Made by a program: the position numbers and the translations under genes. Source: Pseudomonas serbica (GTDB lineage: Bacteria; Pseudomonadota; Gammaproteobacteria; Pseudomonadales; Pseudomonadaceae). Taken from it: DNA of 64,000 bases. Of the stretch, positions 48,198-58,042 are shown in pieces (within the stretch, counting starts at the first letter, position 1; every line of letters begins with the position of its first letter). The stretch covers positions 1 through 64,000 of the forward strand of contig NZ_JAQIYM010000003.1 in assembly GCF_028823535.1 (NCBI RefSeq), given 5' to 3'. The notes under the pieces are model-generated. The model made no database searches, was not told where the DNA came from, and saw only the letters and a program-made list of their open reading frames with translations.

Positions 48198-49877
48198 ATG
48201 AGCATGCTCAAAGACCCGTCTTCGAAATACCGTGCGTTCCCGACCATCGATATCCCGGACCGCACCTGGCCGTCGAAGACCATCACCGCCGCGCCGATCT
48301 GGTGCAGCTCCGATCTGCGTGACGGTAACCAGTCGCTGATCGAACCGATGGACGCCGTCAAGAAGCTGCGCTTCTGGAAAACCCTGGTGCAGGTCGGCGT
48401 GAAGGAAATCGAAGCGTCGTTCCCTGCCGCCTCGCAAACCGACTTCGACTTCGTGCGCACCCTGATCGAAGGCAACCACATCCCTGACGACACCACCATC
48501 CAGGTGCTGACCCAGGGCCGTGAAGACCTGATCGCGCGTACCTTTGAATCCCTGCGCGGGGCGAAGAAAGCCATCGTGCACCTGTACAACGCGACCTCCC
48601 CTTCCTTCCGCCGCATTGTCTTCAACCAGGACAAGGACGGAATCAAGGAAATCGCCGTCAGCGCGGCCAAGCTGTTCGTCAAGTACGCGGCCATGCAGCC
48701 TGAAACCGAGTGGACTTTCGAGTACTCGCCGGAAACCTTCAGCGCCACCGAACTGGAGTTCGCCAAGGAAGTCTGCGACGCGGTGATCGAGGTCTGGAAC
48801 CCGACGCCCGAGCACAAGATGATCCTCAACCTGCCGGCCACCGTCGAATGCGCAACCCCGAACATCTATGCCGACCAGATCGAATGGTTCGGCCGTCACA
48901 TCAACCGTCGTGACAGCGTGATCATCAGCCTGCACACCCACAACGACCGTGGCACCGGCGTTGCCGCCACCGAGCTGGGCCTGATGGCCGGCGCCGACCG
49001 TGTCGAAGGCTGCCTGTTCGGCAACGGCGAGCGTACCGGTAACGTCGACCTGGTGACCGTGGCCCTGAACATGTACACCCAGGGTCTCGACCCGCAACTG
49101 GACTTCTCCGACATCGACGGCGTGCGCAAGGTCGTCGAAGAGTGCAACCAGATCCAGGTGCATCCACGTCACCCGTACGTCGGCGACCTGGTGCACACCG
49201 CGTTCTCCGGCTCGCACCAGGATGCGATCCGCAAGGGCTTTGCCCAGCAGAAACCGGACGCCCTGTGGGAAGTGCCGTACCTGCCGATCGACCCGGCCGA
49301 CATCGGCCGCAGCTACGAGGCGGTCATCCGCGTCAACAGCCAGTCGGGCAAGGGCGGTATCGCCTACCTGCTGGAGCAGGAATACGGCATCAGCCTGCCG
49401 CGTCGCATGCAGATCGAGTTCAGTCAGGTCGTGCAGCGTGAAACCGATCGCCTGGGCCTGGAAATGTCCGCCAAGCAGATCCACTCGCTGTTGATCAGCG
49501 AGTACCTGCAAGCCAACACCCCGTACGCGCTGGTCAGCCATCGCCTGCAGGAAGAAAACGGCAACAGCGCCGTCGAAGTGGAAGTGGCGAGCAAGGGCCA
49601 GGGCGAGACCAACCTGCACTGGCGCGGCAAGGGCAACGGCGCCCTGGAAGCGCTGGTGGCCGGTCTGCCGATCCCGGTGGAAATCATGGACTACAACGAA
49701 CACGCCATCGGCGCGGGCACCAACGCCAAGGCCGCGGCCTACATCGAGCTGCGCGTGAACGGTGAACGTGCGGTGCATGGCGTGGGTATCGATGAAAACA
49801 TCACCACCGCCAGCTTCAAGGCCCTGTTCAGCGCTCTGAACCGCTCGCTGAGCCAGCCGGAAGCGAAAGCCGCGTAA
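48198..49877 (+). CDS. leuA: 2-Isopropylmalate synthase
   Basis: Condenses acetyl-CoA with 2-ketoisovalerate, the first step of leucine synthesis. 559 residues, the long LeuA form shared by Pseudomonas and actinobacteria. The N-terminal HMGL-like TIM barrel has [18 protein letters not shown] (metal and substrate) and [18 protein letters not shown] (His-x-His); a C-terminal LeuA dimer/allosteric domain (about 425-555) should bind leucine. A strong terminator follows. Confidence 0.97.
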   Translation: MSMLKDPSSKYRAFPTIDIPDRTWPSKTITAAPIWCSSDLRDGNQSLIEPMDAVKKLRFWKTLVQVGVKEIEASFPAASQTDFDFVRTLIEGNHIPDDTTIQVLTQGREDLIARTFESLRGAKKAIVHLYNATSPSFRRIVFNQDKDGIKEIAVSAAKLFVKYAAMQPETEWTFEYSPETFSATELEFAKEVCDAVIEVWNPTPEHKMILNLPATVECATPNIYADQIEWFGRHINRRDSVIISLHTHNDRGTGVAATELGLMAGADRVEGCLFGNGERTGNVDLVTVALNMYTQGLDPQLDFSDIDGVRKVVEECNQIQVHPRHPYVGDLVHTAFSGSHQDAIRKGFAQQKPDALWEVPYLPIDPADIGRSYEAVIRVNSQSGKGGIAYLLEQEYGISLPRRMQIEFSQVVQRETDRLGLEMSAKQIHSLLISEYLQANTPYALVSHRLQEENGNSAVEVEVASKGQGETNLHWRGKGNGALEALVAGLPIPVEIMDYNEHAIGAGTNAKAAAYIELRVNGERAVHGVGIDENITTASFKALFSALNRSLSQPEAKAA

Positions 49878-49892
49878 GCCTCGCTGCAATGC

Positions 49893-49928
49893 AAAAGGCC
49901 CCGGGGTGTGAACCTCGGGGCCTTTTTT
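49893..49928 (+). terminator. Intrinsic terminator of leuA
   Basis: AAAAGGCCCCGGGG-type stem pairing with CCTCGGGGCCTTTTTTT; T-run of seven, 15 bases past the leuA stop. Confidence 0.92.
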
Positions 49929-49961
49929 TGCCTGCTTATTCTGTGTTGTCTGAACAGACCT

Positions 49962-50056
49962 CTTCGCGAGCAGGCTCGCTCCCACAGGGGGTTTGTGGTG
50001 TACCCAACATCTGCGCCTCCACCGATCAACTGTGGGAGCGAGCCTGCTCGCGAAGG
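49962..50056. repeat. REP pair (REPIN), family A
   Basis: Perfect inverted copies of GAGCAGGCTCGCTCCCACA about 50 bases apart, between convergent leuA and the amidase gene. Confidence 0.93.
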
Positions 50057-50079
50057 GGCCGGTTCAGGCAGCGAAGATT

Positions 50080-50871
50080 TCAGGTGAACTCAAAGGTATC
50101 GGCATCCAGATTCGCCGGAAACCGCGTGCGATAAGCTGCCAGTTCCGCCGCATCCAGCGTCACCTTGAACACGCCATCCGCCTCCCCTGCGCTAAGCAAC
50201 GTCTCACCCTGGAAATCCAGCACCTGGCTGTCACCGGTATACGCAAAGCCTTTGCCGTCGGAGCCGATGCGATTCACCGCCGCCACATAACACAGGTTCT
50301 CAATCGCCCTCGCCGGCAGCAAGCGGTTCCAGTGTTGGCGGCGCGCACCGGGCCAGTTGGCGGTGTACAGCAGCAAGTCCGTGTCCTGGGCATCGCGACT
50401 CCACACCGGGAAGCGCAGGTCGTAGCAGATCAGCGGCCGTACCCGCCAGCCCTTGAGCTCGAACTGCACCTGGCGCTCGCCGGGGGTGTAATGGTTATGT
50501 TCACCGGCCATGCGAAACAGGTGGCGTTTGTCGTAGTGCCACACTTCGCCGTCAGGGCGTGCCCACAACAGACGGTTGCGATGGCTGCCATCAGCGGCCT
50601 GCACGATCACGCTACCGGTGATCACCGCATCGAACTTGGCCGATTGAGCCCGCAGCCATTTGCTGGTGGGACCGTTTTCCGCCTCGGCCAGGGTCTCGGA
50701 CTCCATGGAGAAACCGGTGGTGAACATCTCCGGCAGAATGATCAGGTCAGCGCCGCGGGCCTGCTCCAGCAACTGCTCGAAATGCTCCAGGTTGGCCTGG
50801 CGGTCGTGCCAGGCCAGGGTGGTCTGGATCAGCGCAACGGTCAGGTTCGGCAGTGCACTCAGATCACGCAT
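50080..50871 (-). CDS. Nitrilase-family omega-amidase (YafV/Nit2-like)
   Basis: 263 residues with the Glu-Lys-Cys triad: Glu48 (LPEMFTTGF), Lys115 (YDKRHLFR) and Cys149 (LICYDLRFP). The TTGFSM sequence after the Glu and the KRHLFRMAGEH motif match YafV-type omega-amidases, which hydrolyse 2-oxoglutaramate or 2-oxosuccinamate. It overlaps the end of the aminotransferase gene by 13 bases, which supports a joint role: removal of the keto-amide made by glutamine transamination. Confidence 0.88.
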   Translation of the reverse strand: MRDLSALPNLTVALIQTTLAWHDRQANLEHFEQLLEQARGADLIILPEMFTTGFSMESETLAEAENGPTSKWLRAQSAKFDAVITGSVIVQAADGSHRNRLLWARPDGEVWHYDKRHLFRMAGEHNHYTPGERQVQFELKGWRVRPLICYDLRFPVWSRDAQDTDLLLYTANWPGARRQHWNRLLPARAIENLCYVAAVNRIGSDGKGFAYTGDSQVLDFQGETLLSAGEADGVFKVTLDAAELAAYRTRFPANLDADTFEFT

Positions 50872-52007
50872 AATTTTTCCGCTGCTTCACGCAGGGTCTC
50901 CTCACGTTTGGCGAAGCACAGGCGCACCAGGCGCTGCCCGTCTGGTGGCGTCTGGTAGAAAACCGAGATCGGAATACTCGCCACGCCATGCTCGCGGGTC
51001 ATCCACAGGGCCATTTCGACGTCATTGAGGTCGGGGCGGATCTGCGAGTAGTCGACCAGCTGGAAGTACGTGCCGGCCACCCGGGTGAAACTGAAACGCG
51101 AAGGCGCCAGCAGATCGCAGAACAGATCGCGCTTGGCCTGGTAGAACGCCGGCAATTCTTCGACGTGTTCCGGGTGTTCGGCCATGAAATCGGCCAAGGC
51201 ATATTGCAGCGGCGTCACGCCGCAGAAACTCACGTACTGGTGCACCTTGCGCAGTTCCGCCGTGAGGGCCGGTGGCGCGACCACGTAGCCGGTTTTCCAG
51301 CCAGTGACGTGATAGGTCTTGCCGAACGAGCTGACCACAAAGGCGCGCTGATACAGCTCTTCATGATTGAGCACGCTGGCATGGGCCACGCCGTCGAACA
51401 CCAGGTGTTCGTAGACTTCGTCGCTGACCAGGTAGATATCGCGATCACGGATCAGATCCGCCAACTGATCCAGCTCGGCCCGACTGATCAGCGCCCCGCT
51501 TGGATTGTGCGGTGAGTTCAGCACGATCATTCGCGTGCGCGGGGTGATCGCCTCAGCCAGCTTCTGGAAGTCGATGGAGAAATCATTCAGCCCAAGCTGC
51601 ACATGCACGCAACGACCGCCAGCCAGTTCCACCGAGGGTTCGTAACTGTCGTAGCACGGATCGAAGACGATCACTTCGTCGCCGTTGCGGATAACCGCCT
51701 GGATCGCGCAGAAGATCGCTTGGGTGGCACCTGGAGTGACCGTCACTTCAAGCTCGGCATCCACGTTGACGCCATAGCTGCGGGCGATTTTCGCGCAAAT
51801 CTGCTGACGCAGCGCCGGCAGGCCGGTCATCGGCGAATACTGGTTGTGGCCACTGGCGATATGCCGACCGACCGCATCGCACAGGGCCTGCGGGGCATCG
51901 AAATCGGGGAAACCCTGGGACAGGTTGAGCGCCCCGGTTTGCGCCGCGAGCTGAGACATCTGGGTGAAGATGGTGATGCCGACATTCGGCAGCTTACTGG
52001 TGATCAT
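50859..52007 (-). CDS. PLP-dependent class I aminotransferase (methionine/glutamine type, YbdL-like)
   Basis: 382 residues from MITSKLPNVGITIFTQMSQL. The PLP Lys230 lies in SSFGKTYHVTGWKTGY, with SPHNPSGA (PLP Asn) at 165-172 and SDEVYEHLVFDG at 195. The family transaminates methionine, glutamine or aromatic acids, and some members serve methionine salvage with glutamine as donor. Its 3' end overlaps the omega-amidase gene, a pairing known in other bacteria. Confidence 0.88.
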   Translation of the reverse strand: MITSKLPNVGITIFTQMSQLAAQTGALNLSQGFPDFDAPQALCDAVGRHIASGHNQYSPMTGLPALRQQICAKIARSYGVNVDAELEVTVTPGATQAIFCAIQAVIRNGDEVIVFDPCYDSYEPSVELAGGRCVHVQLGLNDFSIDFQKLAEAITPRTRMIVLNSPHNPSGALISRAELDQLADLIRDRDIYLVSDEVYEHLVFDGVAHASVLNHEELYQRAFVVSSFGKTYHVTGWKTGYVVAPPALTAELRKVHQYVSFCGVTPLQYALADFMAEHPEHVEELPAFYQAKRDLFCDLLAPSRFSFTRVAGTYFQLVDYSQIRPDLNDVEMALWMTREHGVASIPISVFYQTPPDGQRLVRLCFAKREETLREAAEKLCVI

Positions 52008-52081
52008 CGAGGAATCCCTGCTCTGCACCCGGCTCTAACGGCGGCGCGGGAGAGCCCGAGGATAGCCCATCCGGCGCCCAT

Positions 52082-52108
52082 AAAAAAAGGGCGCCAAACG
52101 GCGCCCTT
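52082..52108 (-). terminator. Intrinsic terminator downstream of der
   Basis: AAGGGCGCC pairs with GGCGCCCTT around AAAC; on the minus strand a run of seven T follows. It probably ends the long bamB-der transcript. Confidence 0.88.
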
Positions 52109-52113
52109 CTCCA

Positions 52114-52152
52114 AGCTGATCATTCCCACGCAGAGCGTGGGAATGATCAGCT
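52114..52152. repeat. 18-bp perfect hairpin repeat (CGTGGGAATGATC type)
   Basis: AGCTGATCATTCCCACGC and its exact complement flank the loop AGA, just past the der stop and before the terminator. It is a strong palindrome related to the CGTGGGAACG repeat at 31243-31267 and is unlike the REP families. Confidence 0.8.
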
Positions 52153-52165
52153 CAGCCTTCAGGAA

Positions 52166-53635
52166 TCAACGCTTGTCGCGGCGCTTCTTGTCGGCCTTCT
52201 TGTGGTGCGACATCAAGCGACGCTTCTTGTTGACCTGGCGGTCTGTCAGCGAGTTCTTGTTGCCTTCATACGGGTTCTCGCCGCCCTTGAACTCGATGCG
52301 GATCGGCGTACCGACCAGCTTCAGCACACGACGGTAAGTGTTCTCCAGATAGCGCACGTACGACTTCGGCACTTTCTCGATCTGGTTACCGTGAATCACG
52401 ATGATCGGCGGGTTTGCGCCACCCAGGTGAGCGTAACGCAGCTTGATCCGGCGGTTGTTGACCATCGGCGGCGCGTGCTCGCCCACCGCATCTTCGAGGA
52501 TCTGGGTCAGGCGGTTGGTTGGCCAGCGAGTCACGGCGGACTTGAACGAGTTCTGTACGGAGGCATACAGGTTGCCCACGCCAGTGCCGTGCAGTGCCGA
52601 GATGAAGTGGATGTCGGCGTAGTCAACGAAGAACAGCCGACGTTGCAGCTCGACCTTCACGAAGTCGCGCTCGCTCGGCGTCATGCCGTCCCACTTGTTG
52701 ATCGCGATAACCAGCGCACGACCGGATTCAATGGCGAAGCCCAGAAGGTTGAGGTCGTGGTCGACCACGCCTTCGCGGGCGTCCATCACGAAGATCACCA
52801 CGTTGGCGTCTTTGATCGCCTGCAGCGTCTTGACCACGGAGAACTTTTCGACTTCCTCGTGGATCTTGCCGCGCTTGCGCACACCGGCGGTGTCGATCAG
52901 CGTGTACTTCTCGTCGTTACGCTCGAACGGGATGTAGATGCTGTCGCGGGTGGTGCCGGGTTGGTCGTACACGATCACCCGGTCTTCACCGAGCATGCGG
53001 TTGACCAGGGTCGACTTGCCGACGTTCGGACGGCCGATGATGGCGATCTTGATCCCGTCTTTCTCGCTCGGGCCAGGAATGCGCTTGGCTTCCTCGCCTT
53101 CTGCAACGTCTTCTTCCTCGCCTTCTTCCGGCTCTTCTTCGTCTTTCGGGAACTCGCTCAGGGCGATTTCCAGCATCTGGGTGATGCCACGGCCATGGGC
53201 ACCAGCGATCGGGATCGCGTGGCCCATGCCCAACGGGGCGAATTCGGCGCGGGCCATGTCAGGATCGATGTTGTCGACCTTGTTGGCAACCACGTAGGAA
53301 CGCTTGTTACGCTTGCGCAAATGCTCGGCGATCATCTGGTCGGCGGCGGTGAAACCGGCCTTGGCATCTACCAGGAATAGAACGACATCTGCTTCTTCAA
53401 TGGCCAGCAGCGACTGCTCGGCCATTTTTTCGTCCATACCATGCTCGTCACCGGAGATACCACCGGTGTCGACCAGAATGTAGGAACGCCCTTGCCACTT
53501 GGCCTCACCGTATTGGCGATCACGGGTCAGACCGGACAAGTCGCCGACGATGGCGTCGCGAGTCCTGGTCAGGCGGTTGAACAAGGTGGACTTGCCGACG
53601 TTCGGTCGGCCCACCAGGGCGATTACGGGAACCAT
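52166..53635 (-). CDS. der: Ribosome biogenesis GTPase Der (EngA)
   Basis: A tandem two-GTPase protein needed for 50S assembly. 489 residues from [21 protein letters not shown]1 domain P-loop at 8-15, NKVDN motif near 117; a very acidic linker with many Glu (about 160-180, [18 protein letters not shown]) separates it from the second domain ([14 protein letters not shown], near 200). The C-terminal KH-like domain (about 370-470) ends in a Lys/Arg-rich tail ([11 protein letters not shown]). The upstream open frame overlaps the hairpins after bamB and is not coding. Confidence 0.97.
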   Translation of the reverse strand: MVPVIALVGRPNVGKSTLFNRLTRTRDAIVGDLSGLTRDRQYGEAKWQGRSYILVDTGGISGDEHGMDEKMAEQSLLAIEEADVVLFLVDAKAGFTAADQMIAEHLRKRNKRSYVVANKVDNIDPDMARAEFAPLGMGHAIPIAGAHGRGITQMLEIALSEFPKDEEEPEEGEEEDVAEGEEAKRIPGPSEKDGIKIAIIGRPNVGKSTLVNRMLGEDRVIVYDQPGTTRDSIYIPFERNDEKYTLIDTAGVRKRGKIHEEVEKFSVVKTLQAIKDANVVIFVMDAREGVVDHDLNLLGFAIESGRALVIAINKWDGMTPSERDFVKVELQRRLFFVDYADIHFISALHGTGVGNLYASVQNSFKSAVTRWPTNRLTQILEDAVGEHAPPMVNNRRIKLRYAHLGGANPPIIVIHGNQIEKVPKSYVRYLENTYRRVLKLVGTPIRIEFKGGENPYEGNKNSLTDRQVNKKRRLMSHHKKADKKRRDKR

Positions 53636-53665
53636 GCGGCTCTCCACTTCGTTTATTTCAGAAAA

Positions 53666-53692
53666 TACAAAAGCCGCTGCGAGGCAGCGGCT
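53666..53692 (-). terminator. Hairpin terminator between bamB and der
   Basis: AGCCGCTGC pairs with GCAGCGGCT around GAG; on the minus strand TTTTG and then a TATTTTC tract follow. It may give partial termination between bamB and der. A second GC hairpin (CGAGCCCC...GGGGCCG) lies nearby at about 53719-53740. Confidence 0.7.
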
Positions 53693-53775
53693 GGTGCTCG
53701 GGGCAGCGCCTGTAAGCGCTGCGAGCCCCACAGAGCGGGGCCGCTTGGGGATTAACCCCAAGCATAGTCAAACCT

Positions 53776-54927
53776 TTACTTGATGGTCAGGGCTTCCAGC
53801 TTGCCACTGTTGCCATACACATAAATCGTGTCACCCACCACCAGCGGACGCGCGCGCAGGCCGTCGCTGTCGATGCGCTCACGGCCGACGAATCGACCGT
53901 CTACCTGACTCAACAGGTGCAGGTAACCTTCCAGGTCACCCACTGCAACGTAGCTGGAAAACACTTCCGGAGCCGACAGTTGACGGCGGGCCAGCGAATC
54001 GTTGCTCCACAAGGCTGTGGTGGAACGCTCGTCGACGCCTTCAACGGTGCCCGAAGACAGACTCACATAGACGCTGCCGAAACCCTGGGCGACACCGGCA
54101 TAGCTGGAAGCATCACGCTGCCAGAGCTGACGGCCGCTTTGCAGGTCCAGTGCCGCAACGCGACCCTGGTAGCTGGCGACATAGATCGTCTCGCCGGACA
54201 ACAGCAAGCCGCCGTCGATGTCGACCACGCGCTCCAGTTCCGAACGGCCTTGCGGGATCGCTACACGCTGTTCCCACACCGGCACGCCGTTGGAAATGTC
54301 GAGAGCGACCACTTTACCGGTCGAAAAGCCAGCCACCGCGAGGCGGTTGGTCACGATCGGTGCGCTGGTACCGCGCAGGGTCAGCACCGCCGGGGTGCTG
54401 TCATACAACCAGCGCTGGTTGCCGGTGGCGGCATCCAGACCGATCAAACGGTCGTCCTGGGTCTGGACCACGACCACATCGCCATTGTTGGCCGGCGGTG
54501 CGAGGACTTCGCTGGACACGCGAGCGCGCCATTTCTCTTCACCGTTGATGGCGTCCAGGGCAACGATTTCACCCTTGATCGTACCGACCGTCAGCAGACC
54601 GTAACCCACGCCAACGGCGCCGGAAACAGGCAGTTCGAGATCTTTCTTCCATTTGACGTCGCCGTTGCTGCGATCCAGCGCCATCACCACACCGGTGACA
54701 TCGGCGGCATAGATGGTATCGCCTTCGATGGCCGGAACCAGCATGTTGTAGGTTTCGCCCTGACCGTCACCGATCGAACGACTCCACTGCTTTTGCAGGA
54801 CCACTTCTTCCTTGAAGTCGGTCAACTCGGCCGGTGGCAATTCTTTCTTGCTGTTGCTGCTGCAACCCGCGGCCAGAATGGCCAGGGCCAGCAATGCTGC
54901 ATGCTTCCAACGAATCACGTCACGCAT
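53776..54927 (-). CDS. bamB: Outer membrane assembly lipoprotein BamB
   Basis: An outer-membrane lipoprotein of the BAM complex with an eight-bladed PQQ-type beta-propeller. 383 residues; lipobox LAAGC with Cys22 (about LAILAAGCSSN). Repeated blade ends such as GDVKWKKDLE, GEEKWRARV, GNQRWLYDS and GRQLWQRDA are clear. ATG 54927 overlaps the upstream YfgM-like gene by eight bases, so the two are coupled. Confidence 0.95.
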   Translation of the reverse strand: MRDVIRWKHAALLALAILAAGCSSNSKKELPPAELTDFKEEVVLQKQWSRSIGDGQGETYNMLVPAIEGDTIYAADVTGVVMALDRSNGDVKWKKDLELPVSGAVGVGYGLLTVGTIKGEIVALDAINGEEKWRARVSSEVLAPPANNGDVVVVQTQDDRLIGLDAATGNQRWLYDSTPAVLTLRGTSAPIVTNRLAVAGFSTGKVVALDISNGVPVWEQRVAIPQGRSELERVVDIDGGLLLSGETIYVASYQGRVAALDLQSGRQLWQRDASSYAGVAQGFGSVYVSLSSGTVEGVDERSTTALWSNDSLARRQLSAPEVFSSYVAVGDLEGYLHLLSQVDGRFVGRERIDSDGLRARPLVVGDTIYVYGNSGKLEALTIK

Positions 54928-55561
54928 CCCCTTTGGCCAGGTCGTCCAGCTTGATTTGCAGGCCACCGACCGCCGCTTCATCCGACAGTGCCGCCTTGGC
55001 TTTTTGATACGCCGCGTGTGCTTCGTCGGGACGACCCAGCTGCACCAGCAGGTCGCCCTTGAGTTCTTCGCGAGTGGCCAGGAAGGCCTTGTCGGCATCG
55101 CCTTCCAGCAGCTTCAGGGCTTCATCGGCCTTGTTCTGCGCAGCCAGTACCTGCGCCAGGCGCTGACGGGCGATTTCGCCCAGTGCCGGGTTGGCCGGTT
55201 TGGCGACGATGGCCGCAAGCTCGGTGGCGGCGTCATCGAGCTTGCCGCTGTCGACCGCGACTTTCGCCACGAACAGGCTACCGTATTGCGCATAGGCGCT
55301 GCCGCCGAACTCGCTGTTGAGCTTGCCAGCCAGGTCCGAAACACGTGCCGCATCGGGCTTGCCGTCAGGGGTCAGCGTGGTTTCGAGCAGTTGCTGATAG
55401 AGCATCGAGGCGCCTTGCGACTGGTTGCTCTGATACTTCTGGAACGCCTGCCAACCGAACACGATGACCAGCGCCAGCAGGCCGCCAGTAACCAGGGGCT
55501 TGCCGTTGCGTGACCACCATTCCTTAAAATCCGCCAGCTGTTCGTCTTCGGTACTCGACAC
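54920..55561 (-). CDS. YfgM-family tetratricopeptide membrane protein
   Basis: 213 residues: short cytoplasmic N-terminus, one transmembrane helix (about 24-42, LVTGGLLALVIVFGWQAF) and a periplasmic TPR-like region (about 50-205). YfgM is an ancillary SecYEG translocon and periplasmic chaperone-network protein. It sits between hisS and bamB exactly as in E. coli. Confidence 0.93.
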   Translation of the reverse strand: MSSTEDEQLADFKEWWSRNGKPLVTGGLLALVIVFGWQAFQKYQSNQSQGASMLYQQLLETTLTPDGKPDAARVSDLAGKLNSEFGGSAYAQYGSLFVAKVAVDSGKLDDAATELAAIVAKPANPALGEIARQRLAQVLAAQNKADEALKLLEGDADKAFLATREELKGDLLVQLGRPDEAHAAYQKAKAALSDEAAVGGLQIKLDDLAKGDA

Positions 55562-55602
55562 CCCAATACTCCTTAATCGCTAATTCGGCTGTTTAGACAG
55601 CT

Positions 55603-56892
55603 TCAACCCTGCACGACGCAGGTGGCCAGGTGAGCGGCAAGCGCGTCCCAGGCAATGCTTTGTTGTTCGCCCTGGCCACGCAGGGGTTTGAAACCTACCA
55701 CTTGCTGGGCCATCTCGTCGTCACCGAGGATCAGTGCGAACAGCGCACCGCTCTTGTCGGCTTTCTTGAACTGGCTCTTGAAGCTGCCGGCGCCAGCATT
55801 GACTTGCAGGCGCAGGTTGGGCAACTGGTCGCGCACGCGCTCGGCCAGGACCAGGCCAGCCAGCTCGGCGGCTTCACCGAAGGCGCAGAGGTAGACGTCG
55901 ACCTGACGGGAAATCTCTTCAGGGATCTGCTCGAGTGTTTCGAGCAGCAGCACCAGGCGCTCGATGCCCATGGCGAAACCGACGCCGGCAGTTGGCTTGC
56001 CGCCCATCTGCTCGACCAGGCCGTCGTAACGACCACCGGCACACACGGTGCCCTGGGCGCCGAGTTTGTCGGTGACCCATTCGAAAACGGTCTTACTGTA
56101 GTAATCCAGCCCGCGCACCAGCTTCGGGTTGATCACGTAGGGAATGCCGGCGGCGTCCAGGCGAGCCTTGAGGCCCTCAAAGTGCACGCGGGATTCTTCG
56201 TCGAGGTAGTCGGCCATTTTCGGCGCATCGACCAGCACCGCTTGAGTCTCGGCGTTCTTGGTATCAAGAACACGCAGCGGGTTGGTTTTCAGGCGGCGCT
56301 GGCTGTCTTCGTCGAGCTTGTCGAGATGCGCCGAGAGGTACTCGACCAGCGCTTCACGATAGCGACCACGGGACTCGCTGGTACCCAGGCTGTTGAGTTC
56401 GAGCTTGACCGCATCACGGATGCCCAGCTCGCCCCACAGGCGCCAGGTCAGCACGATCAGCTCGGCATCGATGTCCGGACCGTCGAGGTTGAACACTTCG
56501 ACGCCAATCTGGTGGAACTGGCGGTAACGGCCTTTCTGCGGACGCTCGTGGCGGAACATCGGACCAATGTACCAGAGCTTCTGCACCTGGCCACCGCCGG
56601 TGATGCCGTGCTCGAGCACTGCGCGCACACAGGCCGCCGTGCCTTCAGGGCGCAGGGTCAGCGAGTCGCCGTTACGGTCGTCGAAGGTGTACATCTCTTT
56701 TTCGACGATGTCGGTCACTTCACCGATGGAGCGTTTGAACAGCTCGGTGAACTCGACGATCGGCATGCGGATCTGCTTGTAACCGTAGTTATCCAGCAAA
56801 CGCGAAACGGTGCCTTCGAAATGACGCCACAGGGGGGTCTGTTCGGGCAGGATGTCGTTCATGCCACGAATGGCTTGCAGAGACTTGCTCAC
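55603..56892 (-). CDS. hisS: Histidyl-tRNA synthetase
   Basis: 429-residue class II synthetase. Motif 1 around [16 protein letters not shown], motif 2 ([16 protein letters not shown], and [16 protein letters not shown]), and histidine signature [15 protein letters not shown] and [14 protein letters not shown] are all clear. The C-terminal anticodon-binding domain covers about 330-425. It lies between ispG and yfgM. Confidence 0.98.
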   Translation of the reverse strand: MSKSLQAIRGMNDILPEQTPLWRHFEGTVSRLLDNYGYKQIRMPIVEFTELFKRSIGEVTDIVEKEMYTFDDRNGDSLTLRPEGTAACVRAVLEHGITGGGQVQKLWYIGPMFRHERPQKGRYRQFHQIGVEVFNLDGPDIDAELIVLTWRLWGELGIRDAVKLELNSLGTSESRGRYREALVEYLSAHLDKLDEDSQRRLKTNPLRVLDTKNAETQAVLVDAPKMADYLDEESRVHFEGLKARLDAAGIPYVINPKLVRGLDYYSKTVFEWVTDKLGAQGTVCAGGRYDGLVEQMGGKPTAGVGFAMGIERLVLLLETLEQIPEEISRQVDVYLCAFGEAAELAGLVLAERVRDQLPNLRLQVNAGAGSFKSQFKKADKSGALFALILGDDEMAQQVVGFKPLRGQGEQQSIAWDALAAHLATCVVQG

Positions 56893-56929
56893 AATAAATC
56901 CTTAAATTCGTTCGGCTCTTTAGTCAGGC

Positions 56930-58039
56930 TCAACCGCGCGCGATAACCGCAGCGTCAGCCTCGACCTTCTCGGCCGCTTTCTCGCGGATCAAGCGTTCAA
57001 GCTCATCCACCAGATTGTCATTCGTCAGTTTCTGCGACGGCTTGCCGTCGATGTAAATCAGGTTCGGCGTGCCGCCGGTCAAGCCGATATGGGCTTCCTT
57101 GGCTTCGCCGGGGCCATTGACCACACAACCGATGACCGCAACATCCAGCGGCACCAGCAAGTCTTCGAGCCGCCCTTCCAGCTCGTTCATGGTTTTCACC
57201 ACATCGAAGTTCTGCCGCGAGCAGCTCGGGCAGGCGATGAAGTTGATGCCACGGGAACGCAGGTGCAGGGACTTGAGAATGTCGTAGCCGACTTTCACTT
57301 CCTCGACCGGGTCAGCCGCCAACGAGATGCGAATGGTATCGCCAATCCCTTCGGCGAGCAGCATACCGAGGCCCACGGCAGATTTCACTGTGCCTGAACG
57401 CAAACCACCGGCTTCGGTAATCCCCAGGTGCAGCGGCTGGACGATTTCCTTGGCCAGCAAACGGTAGGCTTCGACGGCCATGAACACGTCGGAGGCCTTC
57501 ACGCTGACCTTGAAGTCCTGGAAGTTCAGGCGTTCAAGGTGCTCGACGTGGCGCAGGGCCGATTCGACCAGCGCGGCCGGGGTCGGCTCGCCGTATTTCT
57601 TCTGCAGGTCTTTTTCCAGGGAGCCGGCGTTGACGCCGATACGGATCGGGATGCCGCGATCGCGGGCGGCATCGACCACCGCGCGCACGCGGTCTTCGCG
57701 ACCGATGTTGCCCGGGTTGATCCGCAGGCAATCGACACCCAGTTCGGCCACGCGCAACGCGATGCGGTAGTCGAAGTGAATGTCGGCAACCAGGGGAACC
57801 TTGACCAGTTGCTTGATCTTGCCGAAGGCCTCGGCGGCGTCCATGTCCGGCACGGACACCCGCACGATATCGACGCCCGCGGCTTCCAGGCGGTTGATTT
57901 GCGCAACGGTCGCAGCGACGTCGTTGGTGTCGCTGTTGGTCATGCTTTGCACAGCGATGGGCGCATCGCCGCCAACAGGAACGTTACCGACCCAGATCTT
58001 GCGTGATTCGCGACGTTTGATTGGAGATTCGCCGTGCAT
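56930..58039 (-). CDS. ispG: 4-Hydroxy-3-methylbut-2-enyl diphosphate synthase IspG (GcpE)
   Basis: A [4Fe-4S] enzyme of the MEP isoprenoid pathway that converts MEcPP to HMBPP. 369 residues: TIM barrel (about 15-260) and a C-terminal Fe-S domain with [10 protein letters not shown] and CVVNGPGEA carrying the cluster Cys residues. Fd/flavodoxin is the electron donor. It starts three bases after the rodZ stop. Confidence 0.98.
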   Translation of the reverse strand: MHGESPIKRRESRKIWVGNVPVGGDAPIAVQSMTNSDTNDVAATVAQINRLEAAGVDIVRVSVPDMDAAEAFGKIKQLVKVPLVADIHFDYRIALRVAELGVDCLRINPGNIGREDRVRAVVDAARDRGIPIRIGVNAGSLEKDLQKKYGEPTPAALVESALRHVEHLERLNFQDFKVSVKASDVFMAVEAYRLLAKEIVQPLHLGITEAGGLRSGTVKSAVGLGMLLAEGIGDTIRISLAADPVEEVKVGYDILKSLHLRSRGINFIACPSCSRQNFDVVKTMNELEGRLEDLLVPLDVAVIGCVVNGPGEAKEAHIGLTGGTPNLIYIDGKPSQKLTNDNLVDELERLIREKAAEKVEADAAVIARG

Positions 58040-58042
58040 GAC

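Noticed and set aside
47976..49985. 669-codon minus-strand open frame opposite leuA
   Set aside because: It mirrors leuA almost exactly, lacks recognisable domains and runs through the leuA terminator and leader.
52938..53297. 119-codon plus-strand frame within der, Ser-rich
   Set aside because: The Ser-rich run is the antisense of the Glu-rich linker of Der.
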